Positions 1-7,244 of a stretch of 64,000 nt of DNA are shown here, piece after piece. The stretch's first letter is position 1; each line of letters begins with the position of its first letter. Under the pieces are notes generated by a model, which was given only the letters and a program-made list of their open reading frames with translations, was not told where the DNA came from and did no database searches. The translations under genes were made by a program, and so were the position numbers. This stretch comes from Pseudaminobacter sp040049255 (GTDB taxonomy: Bacteria > Pseudomonadota > Alphaproteobacteria > Rhizobiales > Rhizobiaceae). The DNA is taken from positions 1 to 64,000 of the forward strand of contig NZ_JBDZDR010000007.1 of assembly GCF_040049255.1 (NCBI RefSeq), in the 5' to 3' direction.

Positions 1-122
1 ATAACGCCATGTCGATCACTCCATAGCCCCCGCTGAAAACACGCGGGGCAAGGTTCAAACATGGGTCACTTCTCGATGGAAATATCCGCTAATCCCGGGT
101 CAGTTCCTGGTGGAAATCAACA
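1..122. mobile_element. End of an IS21-family insertion sequence (terminal repeats only)
   Basis: Two related direct repeats start with GGGTCA and end with TGGAAAT, at 63-83 and 97-117, spaced 34 bp apart. Read on the minus strand the end begins TGTTGATTTCCACC at position 122 and runs into a GACCC block, which is the usual look of IS21-family termini with multiple internal repeats. No istA or istB sequence is inside the window, so the body of the element would lie to the left of position 1. The family call rests on remembered end sequences and is an inference. Confidence 0.5.
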
Positions 123-469
123 ATATGGGCGCTAAACGGTCATTCGCCGCTTGAAGGTCTCCGGCGGGTCAGGTGCGGACGTCAGCAGATAAGGCACAGC
201 ACCCGGCAGCTACGATTACTTTCGTCATGGGGTATTACAGCGCTGTTCACAATTGCCAACATTTTGGAAAACCATTCTGACAGCCTTGAGCCAACACAGC
301 GCGATGGCGCGTCATGGCAGGCGCGGTCAGGCCTTGGTCGGCGAGCACGGGAGCACACACCGGAGGCGTTCACCCGAATCCTACGGGCATGGCTCGGGCC
401 TTTGACTGCTACGGCCGGGGCGCATAGAGTTCGTTATGGGGTCTTATACGCCTGTTGAGGATTGTTAGC
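123..469. other. Non-coding stretch between the IS end and the HGG-motif gene
   Basis: I see no convincing gene here. The short open frames have no ribosome binding site and resemble no family I know. The final bases hold a GAGG at 457-460, which is the likely ribosome binding site for the GTG start at 470. Confidence 0.4.
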
Positions 470-1030
470 GTGCGGAATTGGCACCGGCGTATTTTAGCGG
501 AGATCGAGGAAGAGCGCGCGGCCGAAGAACGGGCGCTCGAACTGCGCATCGCCGGCGGGCCGCCTGACAAGCGCATCAGCCAGTCGACCTGGGAAAAATG
601 GTGTCGCTACGAATATGTGGTCTGCCCAGGCCAGAAGGGCCGATACGCCTGCGAGCGTGAGACATGCCAGCAAGGCCTGCGCTGCGAGCGCATGGCCTCC
701 ATCGGCCTGCTCGGCACCGGCGAGCCGGTCCCGAAACGCGAGCGGGTCCGATGCGGGGCGCGGACGCGGCGGGGGCACCCCTGTGCCATGGCTGTGGTTG
801 CCGGCAAGGCGCGCTGCCGGCTGCATGGCGGGTCATCATCGGGCCCAAAGACGGCCGAGGGCCGCGCCCGCATTGCAGCCGCCCAGAAACGCCGCTGGCA
901 GAAGCTGCGCACCCCACCGCCTGAACCGCTCCCCTCCCAGGAGCCGGTACCAGCTGCAGCCCCGAAACTTGCGCCTCGCGCTCGGCGACCTTGGCGACGT
1001 AAAAAGCGCTTTTCTGGCATGGCGCTTTAG
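470..1030 (+). CDS. Cys-rich HGG-motif protein of mobile elements, function unknown
   Basis: This is a 186-residue basic protein. An N-terminal helix rich in Glu and Arg is followed by cysteines at about residues 45, 52, 61, 66 and 72, then a second set at 95, 105 and 116 running into H119-G-G and a GPKTAEGRARIAAA segment. The pattern of CGARTRRGHPC followed by RCRLHGG and GPKT is a recurrent motif in small proteins of alphaproteobacterial phages and integrative elements. The cysteines suggest zinc binding and the basic tail suggests nucleic acid contact, but no activity is established. The GTG start at 470 is chosen because GAGG sits nine bases upstream; a TTG at 455 in the same frame has no such site. 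It is the only clear rightward gene of the element. Confidence 0.65.
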   Translation: MRNWHRRILAEIEEERAAEERALELRIAGGPPDKRISQSTWEKWCRYEYVVCPGQKGRYACERETCQQGLRCERMASIGLLGTGEPVPKRERVRCGARTRRGHPCAMAVVAGKARCRLHGGSSSGPKTAEGRARIAAAQKRRWQKLRTPPPEPLPSQEPVPAAAPKLAPRARRPWRRKKRFSGMAL

Positions 1031-1499
1031 GGCCGCGTGCGGCGAGGTTGGCGCTACCGCGCAGGCCGATTGAGGAGCGGACGGCTGTTTTCGATCTACA
1101 GCTACACCGGGGGAACTGATAGGCCGCATGCGCGCATCTTCTCGGCTGTACGGAAGACCGTCGCCACTATAGCCGCCGTTTGCTGTCCCGTTCGCCTGCG
1201 ATTACCCGTCCAATTTTCATGCAATGTGACGGCAATCGCCCATCGCGTCAGTTTCCTTACATTTTGCCCACCTTGCCACCATGCACCGGATTTGGATGAA
1301 GGTTTGGATGAAGGCTTGTGTGCTGGCTCCGACCAGGTCGCCGAGGCTACAATCGTGCGCCTGCATGATGGGAGTCTGTTTCCGGTTTCCAAATGTTTCC
1401 GGAAACCGGTGAAAAGTCCCTATCGCGCGCGCATATATAGAGGAACTTGCAAGAATTCCGGAAACATTCGGAAACCGGAAACCTTTCTTCGCCGTCCCC
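1031..1499. other. Non-coding stretch with tandem and inverted repeats
   Basis: There is no supported gene. The stretch contains a tandem duplication of TTTGGATGAAGG at 1291-1302 and 1303-1314, and the long inverted repeat listed separately. A 96-codon minus-strand frame at 1102-1392 has no ribosome binding site and I do not accept it as a gene. Confidence 0.5.
1378..1482. repeat. 27-bp inverted repeat, candidate replication origin of the element
   Basis: The arm at 1378-1404 (starting GTTTCCGG) and the arm at 1456-1482 (ending CGGAAAC) are reverse complements with one mismatch in 27 bases. Each arm contains repeated TTTCCGG/CCGGAAA cores. The 51-bp spacer carries GCGCGCGC followed by an A+T-rich CATATATAG. 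The structure sits just past the 3' end of a D5-type helicase gene. Origins of P4-like elements carry iterons bound by their own primase-helicase, so an origin is a reasonable guess; a strong operator or recombination site is the alternative. Confidence 0.45.
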
Positions 1500-2945
1500 T
1501 CACCGCTGTTTGAGCCGAACTCCGAAAAAGGCCTTTGTCCCCCAGGCCCTGTCCTGCTTCTTCTGGAAGCCGCGCTTGCGCATAGCGGCACCAAAGGTCT
1601 TGATCGAGCCGGGATCTTCGCCTTGCTGCGAGGCGAATGCGCGCCAGTCTTCGTATAGTGATATGGCCTTTTCCTTCAGCGTGACCGATCCGAGCTCGAC
1701 CTGGCACCGCTCGGCCAGCCAGCTGCCGAACGTGTCCTGTTCCGCGAAATACTCGGCGGTCGCCTCGACCACCGCCTTCGGCCGTGTCAGGCCATCGCGG
1801 TGCCAGGCCACGGCCCCTTCGATCATCCACTGCAGAATGGCCGGCCATTCGACCTGCAGCTTCTCCTCGAGCTGGGGATCTGGAGCAGAGGGCTTGCGCG
1901 TGAACGCAACCATCACAATCCGCCGCCGCAAAGCGTCGTCCAGGTTCTGGATCGCGGGGGTATGATTGCCGAGGAATGTCAGCTTCCAGGTTGGTTTGTA
2001 TTCTGTGGAGTTCTCATAGAGCCGCCGCGCCCGGATCGTGTCGGCGCCCGTCACGGCCTTGAGCCGCGCCTCATCCCAGCGCCGGCCCTCATCTGTTTCG
2101 GAGGCCGTCACCAGACGCGCGCCGCGCAGTGCAGCGAGCCCCTCGCTGCCTTTGTCGAAATGCGAAGCCGTGAAGGTGTCCATCTGTGCCGTGCGGGCAT
2201 AATCGCCCATGATGCGCGCCAGAGTATTGACGAGCACGCTCTTGCCGTTGCCGCCGCCACCGTAAAGGAACACCAGGGTGTGCTCCCGCGTGTGCCCAGT
2301 CAGGCAGTAGCCGGCCCAACGCTGCAGGAAATCCATCAGCTCGGGATCTCCGCCGGTTGCCACTGTCAGGAACGCCAGCCAGCGCGGGCAATCCGTATGT
2401 GCTGGCGCTGGCGCGACGGTGGTCGTCATGCTGATGAGGTCAGCAAGGTCAGCTGGCAGAAGGCGCCCGGTTTTGAGGTCGACGGTTCCGCAAGGGGTCC
2501 CAAGCCGGTCGGGGTTCGCGTCCCATCGGTCAGATGGGCAGACGATCGACTGCGTCGTGCGGGCAAAGGTTTCGACGCCCTTGGCAAAGTTGACGCTGCC
2601 CACCTTCGCGACTTCCGACAGCGATTTGGCGCGGGCGCTCCCATAATCCCGGACGGCTTCCCGTATCCACGAAAAGACGCGGCCCGTTGAGTCTTGCTCC
2701 CAGTAGCTGCCGTTCCAGGTCAGCCACGTCTTCCGGTCAGGATCGTAGCGTATGCGATCTCTGTAGGCGTCGACGAAAACTGTTGCGGCATGATCCTCAG
2801 AAATCAGTCCCGTTTCCGTGGCGGGCGATGTGTGCTCCTTTTCGCGCTGCGCCGCATCGGCCGTGCTAGCTTCATGCGACGGGACCGGTCCTCTCAACTG
2901 TTCGATGACGCCGAGCGCCTTCAGTTTGTCCTCGGGGCTACTCAT
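1500..2945 (-). CDS. D5/P4-type phage or plasmid DNA helicase (primase C-terminal family)
   Basis: This is a 481-residue superfamily-3-like ATPase expected to unwind DNA at the origin of the element. A D5_N-like region spans about residues 50-210. The Walker A motif GGGGNGKS is at 229-236, an acidic TASETDEG segment at 280-287, a sensor-like FLGNHTP at 324-330 and an arginine-finger-like DDALRRRI at 336-343. The ATG at 2945 overlaps the TGA of the upstream primase gene (ATGA), so the two are translationally coupled; a longer frame to 3044 would overlap that gene heavily and is rejected. With the Toprim gene it makes a split P4-alpha-like replication module. Confidence 0.85.
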   Translation of the reverse strand: MSSPEDKLKALGVIEQLRGPVPSHEASTADAAQREKEHTSPATETGLISEDHAATVFVDAYRDRIRYDPDRKTWLTWNGSYWEQDSTGRVFSWIREAVRDYGSARAKSLSEVAKVGSVNFAKGVETFARTTQSIVCPSDRWDANPDRLGTPCGTVDLKTGRLLPADLADLISMTTTVAPAPAHTDCPRWLAFLTVATGGDPELMDFLQRWAGYCLTGHTREHTLVFLYGGGGNGKSVLVNTLARIMGDYARTAQMDTFTASHFDKGSEGLAALRGARLVTASETDEGRRWDEARLKAVTGADTIRARRLYENSTEYKPTWKLTFLGNHTPAIQNLDDALRRRIVMVAFTRKPSAPDPQLEEKLQVEWPAILQWMIEGAVAWHRDGLTRPKAVVEATAEYFAEQDTFGSWLAERCQVELGSVTLKEKAISLYEDWRAFASQQGEDPGSIKTFGAAMRKRGFQKKQDRAWGTKAFFGVRLKQR

Positions 2946-3889
2946 AGCTTGCCCCACGCTACCAGGTCGTTGAAGTCCGAACCGATTTCGAGTGGAGTTC
3001 GGACCACGCATTCGCGACCCTGTGCCACCCAGCGTGCGGCGCAAGCCTCGGCGGCCCTCTGCCCGGTCCCCGATGCATCATTGTCCACAAACAAGGAGAG
3101 CGTCTCGATCCCCGCCAGAACCGGAAACTGAGCCATGGTGCCGGCCGAAAGCGCAGCCCATACCGGCCGGTAGCCGAGACTCATAACGGCAAGCGCGGTT
3201 TCAATGCCCTCTGCGATGGCGAGCCCGAGCGTCACTTCCTCGTCGCGGCAGAGCTTGACGCAGGCGCGCCTGGCGTCCCCAAGCATCTTGCGGGGATTGC
3301 CGAGGCCGCTGACCTTGGCCTTGCCGCTGCCGTCCGGGACGATTGCCGTGCGATGGATGCCGCGGAACTCGTTGTCGTTGATCCCCACCATTGCGGCCAG
3401 CATCGCTGGCAAAAATACAGTCTCACCGCTCTCGAGACGGAATGGGCATTTCGGATGGTAGCGGAGCGCGTGGCCCGTGAAGGCCTCATCCGTCAGCACA
3501 AGGGCACGGCCGCGGAGATAGGTCTCAATGCGGGTCCCACCGATCGGCCGCCCCTCGCTCCAAAGCTTCCGAGCATATTCGCGCTTGCAGGCTGCCTCAG
3601 GATTGAGGGTGATGGGACGGGTGGGTTGCTGGGGGATTTCGCGCATGAGGCGCTCGTCCTTGCGCTTGGGATCGAAAGCGCGGATCCCGAGCCGCGCGCG
3701 GACGTGGTCTCGGCAGGCCTGCCAGTCGTCGCCGGCGAAGGAATAGACGATAAAGCTGTCAGGGGCGTTCTGGTCGAACAAGACCGACAGCGACCGATCG
3801 TCGTGCGTGTGCCCGGGTCCGGGGCAAAGGACCGTGTCGCGGCTGTAAGTGTTCCCTCCGAGTAGCTTGGCAGCGGTAGTAATGCTCAT
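2942..3889 (-). CDS. Toprim-domain primase of an integrative element
   Basis: This is a 315-residue protein. An N-terminal CPGPGHTHDDRS segment (residues 22-33) resembles the zinc-ribbon/CHC2-like region of phage primases, although only one cysteine remains. A Toprim domain follows, with AEGIETALA at 226-234 and the acidic pair in VDNDASG near 268-274. It should make RNA primers for the downstream helicase. The ATG at 3889 has GAGGTGG about eight bases upstream; the frame continues to 4024, but that extension is low in family resemblance and lacks a comparable site. Its stop overlaps the start of the helicase gene. Confidence 0.75.
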   Translation of the reverse strand: MSITTAAKLLGGNTYSRDTVLCPGPGHTHDDRSLSVLFDQNAPDSFIVYSFAGDDWQACRDHVRARLGIRAFDPKRKDERLMREIPQQPTRPITLNPEAACKREYARKLWSEGRPIGGTRIETYLRGRALVLTDEAFTGHALRYHPKCPFRLESGETVFLPAMLAAMVGINDNEFRGIHRTAIVPDGSGKAKVSGLGNPRKMLGDARRACVKLCRDEEVTLGLAIAEGIETALAVMSLGYRPVWAALSAGTMAQFPVLAGIETLSLFVDNDASGTGQRAAEACAARWVAQGRECVVRTPLEIGSDFNDLVAWGKL

Positions 3890-4412
3890 GCCGCCACCTC
3901 GCCCAGGCAAGGCGATCGCCGGATGGTTCCTGCGGGAACGCTGTGTGGGGAGGCGCTGGTCCAGAACTTCGGACGTGTCAGAGGGTGCGGCGCCATCAGA
4001 CGCCGCCGCAAATCGCTTGAACATGACCTCGCTTTCAGGCTCGGGCCAAAGAGACTGGTGCCGTGAGCGCGCCGCTATTGACTTTGCGGTCCGGAGGTGG
4101 TGCCTGTGCGTCTGTCACAACGATGAGGCTTCCGGAACGGCGACGTTCTGGGGGCCTTTCTCTTTCGCAATTGTTAGTGGAAGGTCGCCTCTGCTGGCCG
4201 ACTCGAGGGCGACGGACACGCCCTTTGGGAGCGGCTGGATCGGCAGGTGCCGGCCTGCAAACTGGCGGCGCGGATGCCGCCGCTGATGGCGATCGGGTTG
4301 GCAGTTTTCGTTTCCGGAGGAGGTTTCTCGCGGGACGGTGAGGAGGCGGACTGCTGCGGGCGCGCTGGGCAAGCAGGCACTGTCGAAATTTGGATCATTG
4401 CTGCGAGTACGC
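3890..4412 (-). other. Stretch between Xis-like gene and primase with possible small ORFs
   Basis: A GTG at 4416 overlaps the stop of the Xis-like gene and opens an 80-codon frame to 4174. A second minus frame, 4115-4372 with a TTG start, ends in a stretch with protein-like composition. Both overlap and neither resembles a family I know. Either this is one small gene broken by a frameshift or it is leader sequence for the primase gene. I do not call a gene. Confidence 0.25.
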
Positions 4413-4655
4413 TCACTTGCGGATCGAGCTCAGGTAGCAGAGCAATTCATCTCGCATGATGAGCACGCGCCGGCCAGCCTTGAGGCGCGTCAGCTCACCT
4501 GTTTCGAACTTTTTATAAAGGAAGCTGCGCGAGAGGCTCGTGATTTCCAGCGCCTGCTGGATCGTCACTGCGAGCGGCAGGTCGTGTTCGCGCTCAGGGG
4601 CGCCAGCGGGCGTTTTAGATACCTTAATTGTCAGCTCGGCTGTCCGATTTTTCAT
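4413..4655 (-). CDS. AlpA/Xis-like helix-turn-helix DNA-binding protein
   Basis: This is an 80-residue protein with a MerR/excisionase-type winged helix. The segment VTIQQALEITSLSRSFLYKK (about residues 30-49) matches the recognition helix pattern of HTH_17 proteins, and GELTRLKAGRRVLIMRDEL follows as the wing and last helix. Such proteins act as excisionases or as activators of integrase genes in P4-like elements. It lies in the middle of the leftward gene block, downstream of an inverted repeat at 4657-4690 that may be its own operator. Confidence 0.75.
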   Translation of the reverse strand: MKNRTAELTIKVSKTPAGAPEREHDLPLAVTIQQALEITSLSRSFLYKKFETGELTRLKAGRRVLIMRDELLCYLSSIRK

Positions 4656-4656
4656 T

Positions 4657-4690
4657 GAGACACCTCACAATTCGTTTTGCGGTGTGTCTC
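4657..4690. promoter_or_regulatory. Inverted repeat upstream of the Xis-like gene
   Basis: GAGACAC at 4657-4663 pairs with GTGTCTC at 4684-4690, separated by 20 bases. It lies immediately before the ATG of the HTH gene on the minus strand and after the stop of the 4719-5171 gene. There is no T-run, so an operator fits better than a terminator. Confidence 0.35.
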
Positions 4691-4718
4691 CATATGCGCA
4701 GTTAGGTGTTGTCGTCTG

Positions 4719-5171
4719 TCATAAAATAAGGCCTGAGTTTTTCATGATGCGACGGGCCGCCGAGATCTTGTTGGCCATCTTCCTCACTGCCGCTTCAGAC
4801 GCTTGGTTGGAAGACAGGGCATCCTTTCGCCCGGCCCTGTGAGCCTCGAGGACGGCCATTCTCTTGGCCACATCGCGATCGCTCACCTTATTTCCCTGCG
4901 TCTCCTCAAGCTCCCGCTTCTGCTCTTCGTAATATGCCAGGAAATCTCGCGCCTCGAGCGCCTCATCCCACGCGCTCTTGCGGGGAGCCCCACGTTTAGG
5001 AGGGTTGAGTTCCGGGTGTTCTCGCGCGGCCCAAATGACGACCGTCTCCATCCAGCCGTCATGTGACATGTCGATTCCGCGCTTCTCGGCAAACCGGCGG
5101 AGGTCTGCCTCACGCTCCAACGATTTTGAGGGATCAAGGCCAGGTGGGAAAAGTCTGTACAGGATGCTCAA
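4719..5171 (-). CDS. Conserved-looking hypothetical protein of the integrative element
   Basis: This is a 150-residue, charged, mostly helical protein that I do not recognise. A central segment rich in Lys/Arg/Pro (PPKRGAPRKSAWDEAL) is followed by a likely coiled coil with EEQKRELEETQ and a basic C-terminal helix. The lysine-rich linker suggests a DNA-associated role, but that is a guess. The start is TTG at 5171, four bases after the stop of the 5175-5414 frame. The next in-frame ATG is about residue 35 and is a possible alternative start. Confidence 0.55.
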   Translation of the reverse strand: MSILYRLFPPGLDPSKSLEREADLRRFAEKRGIDMSHDGWMETVVIWAAREHPELNPPKRGAPRKSAWDEALEARDFLAYYEEQKRELEETQGNKVSDRDVAKRMAVLEAHRAGRKDALSSNQASEAAVRKMANKISAARRIMKNSGLIL

Positions 5172-5174
5172 GCT

Positions 5175-5414
5175 TCAGTTCCGTGGGTCACCAGGAAGTG
5201 TCGCGCGGCGAGATTGGCCAGCGCGCAATGAATTCGAAAGCGCCCGCGCGAGCGCCTGCCCATACGAGCGCCCGAGCGAGGAGTACGGATGTCGGTATGG
5301 GTGCCCGGCCGATGGCCTGCCCTCTCGAGGATCGCTTGCCCACTCACCGCCCCAGATCCATTCACCCTTGTCCATCGGGAGAAGCCTCTCAAATGTGCGG
5401 CAGGCGCCCTTCAT
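5175..5414 (-). CDS. Small hypothetical protein (possible)
   Basis: This is a 79-codon frame with ATG at 5414 preceded by GGAG at six bases spacing. The N-terminus (MDKGEWIWGGEWASD at about residues 14-28) looks protein-like; the C-terminal half is Arg/Ser-rich and less convincing. It ends three bases before the next gene. A competing frame, 5168-5392, overlaps the TTG of that gene, so a frameshift between the two frames is possible. I do not recognise a family. Confidence 0.35.
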   Translation of the reverse strand: MKGACRTFERLLPMDKGEWIWGGEWASDPREGRPSAGHPYRHPYSSLGRSYGQALARALSNSLRAGQSRRATLPGDPRN

Positions 5415-5678
5415 GCGCCACTCCGTCCCTAGTTATCTCGCATTGAGTAACATATTAGACGGGTGAAACTTGCGCGCATGGCACAAACTACGACATCGTG
5501 GATGCCGGGTGACCTTCATGAAGCAGGTGTCCAGCTTGCGAGAGCCGGCCGGAACGCCTTGGCCACGGCAAACTGCCCGGACGTTGGCCGCACAGATCAA
5601 CGTCCCGGACTCCAATCGGAAAGCACGAAGCGCTCGCCTGTTCTACGCTGCCCTGTCGGTGCTCCTATTGGCGGCATT

Positions 5679-6878
5679 TCAGTAGTGGTGGGCACTAAGC
5701 GGAATTACATTGTCCGGTGTCTGTCCCTCACAGTAATCGGCCCACGCGATCATCAGCCGGCGCCGCTTTTCAATGGCGTCTCCGCGCCGGTAGGCGCGCT
5801 CCACGACATTGCCGATCTCATGCGCCAGCGCAGCCTCGGCGATCTCGCGCGGGAAGGTCGTCGCGTCGCCGGCCCAGTCGCGAAAGGAGGAGCGGAAGCC
5901 GTGCACGGTGACGTCTTCCACCTTCAACCGGCGCAGCAGCATCTCCATAGCCATGCCCGAAAGCGGACGCCCGACCTTGTGCCCGGGAAAGACATAGGTC
6001 GAACCCCGCACGTCATGCAGCGACTTCAGGATGGCGAGCGCCCGCTCCGTCAGCGGCACGCGGTGTTCCTTGCCGGCCTTCATTCGGTTGGCCGGCACCG
6101 TCCAGATCGCCCGCTCGAAGTCGATTTCCGGCCACTGCACGCCCAGCACCTCGCCCGAGCGGGCCGCCGTGAGGATGAGAAACTCCAGCGCCCGCGCGGC
6201 CATTGCCTCGCTGGCCCGCAGCCGGGTGATCAGTTGGGGTACGTCGCGATAGGGCATCGCAGCATGGTGCCCGCGCGTCAGCCGCTGGCGGGCGGGCAGA
6301 ACATTCTTCAGATGCCCGCGCCACAAGGCCGGGTTTTCTCCGGTCCGCCAGCCCTTGGCCTTGGCAAAGTCGAGGACGCGCTCGATCCGGCCGCGCAGGC
6401 GCGACGCGGTTTCCGCCTTCTCCTTCCAGATCGGGGTCAGCACCTCGAGCACGTCGGCCGTGTCGATCGCGGACACCTTCCGGGTCTGGATCGGCTTGCA
6501 GTAGGCCGTCAGGGTCATGCGCCACTGCGCGCGGTGCTTTTCGTTGCGCCACGAGCTTTCCATTGAGGCGAGGAACTGGTCAACGCATTCCGCGAAGGTC
6601 GGCTCCGCCTCCTTGTTGCGCTCGATGATCGGATCCCGGCCATCCTCGACCGCAGCCCGGTATTCGACCGCCTTGGCGCGCGCCTTGGCGAGTGTCACGG
6701 CCGGATAGGGCCCCAGCCCCATCTCACGGCGCTTGCCGTCACGCACCCACATGAAGAGCCACGACTTCGACCCTGATGGTGCCACGTTGAGATAGAGGCC
6801 GCCGCCGTCACTGTGCCGCCCCGGCTTCTTCACGGCCTTTGCCGCGGCGTCGGACAATTTGTGTAGTGCTCGAGTCAT
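5679..6878 (-). CDS. Tyrosine recombinase (P4-type integrase)
   Basis: This is a 399-residue site-specific recombinase that inserts and excises the element. It has the N-terminal DUF4102-like arm-binding domain (LSDAAAKAV to GLGPYPAVTL, residues 8-63), a SAM-like core-binding domain (about 95-190) and the catalytic domain. Catalytic residues are visible: R240 in LTAARSGE, H326 and R329 in HGFRSSFRDW, H353 in LAHEIGN and the nucleophile Y363 in VERAYRR. The ATG at 6878 has AAGGAAG just upstream; a GTG at 6896 would add six residues. It lies at the right edge next to the att-like sequence at 7008-7032. Confidence 0.93.
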   Translation of the reverse strand: MTRALHKLSDAAAKAVKKPGRHSDGGGLYLNVAPSGSKSWLFMWVRDGKRREMGLGPYPAVTLAKARAKAVEYRAAVEDGRDPIIERNKEAEPTFAECVDQFLASMESSWRNEKHRAQWRMTLTAYCKPIQTRKVSAIDTADVLEVLTPIWKEKAETASRLRGRIERVLDFAKAKGWRTGENPALWRGHLKNVLPARQRLTRGHHAAMPYRDVPQLITRLRASEAMAARALEFLILTAARSGEVLGVQWPEIDFERAIWTVPANRMKAGKEHRVPLTERALAILKSLHDVRGSTYVFPGHKVGRPLSGMAMEMLLRRLKVEDVTVHGFRSSFRDWAGDATTFPREIAEAALAHEIGNVVERAYRRGDAIEKRRRLMIAWADYCEGQTPDNVIPLSAHHY

Positions 6879-6890
6879 CCCCACTTCCTT

Positions 6891-6908
6891 CCCCACTTAC
6901 GAGTGGGG
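6891..6908. promoter_or_regulatory. Hairpin/operator at the integrase start
   Basis: CCCCACT at 6891-6897 and AGTGGGG at 6902-6908 form a perfect 7-bp inverted repeat with a 4-base loop. A further CCCCACT copy sits at 6879-6885. The position, across the leader of the integrase gene, suggests binding of a regulator or a leader hairpin that controls integrase synthesis. Confidence 0.35.
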
Positions 6909-7007
6909 ATCATAGCGCATCGCAGAGGACATTTGGAGACATTAGAGATCGCCATTGCCTCGGATTGCTGGATTTGAGGAACACCTAGAAACTCAGAAGG
7001 ACGTTAG

Positions 7008-7032
7008 TATGGCGGACTCCCTCTCCGCCATA
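7008..7032. other. Candidate attR: tRNA-Ser 3'-end-like sequence in an inverted repeat
   Basis: TATGGCGGA at 7008-7016 and TCCGCCATA at 7024-7032 are a perfect 9-bp inverted repeat with loop CTCCCTC. The right part reads CTCCCTCTCCGCCA, which is what the 3' acceptor end plus CCA of a bacterial tRNA-Ser gene looks like. P4-type integrases insert at tRNA 3' ends and duplicate them. The intact tRNA would then lie left of this window. There is no full tRNA fold here. The next gene (7245) is ordinary chromosomal content. Confidence 0.5.
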
Positions 7033-7244
7033 CAATTTCCATCTGATTGATACCCAACCGCTTTTGGCGCTGATCGCCAGCTCTCTCCGGCTTGGCGCAG
7101 GCGACACTTCGCCCAGGCATTTGATCCGCAATAATCCTTGGCATAGGGACAGGCTGGTCCAATCTTTCGCCGCTCTTATCGTGTTGACTAAGTGTTAAAC
7201 CGATTTAAGTTCGCGCGCGCCAACGCCTCTTGCGGAATCCGTTC

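Noticed and set aside
1102..1392. 96-codon minus-strand frame in the candidate origin region
   Set aside because: There is no ribosome binding site, its KPSSKPSSK part comes from the 12-bp tandem DNA repeat, and it begins within the inverted repeat arm.
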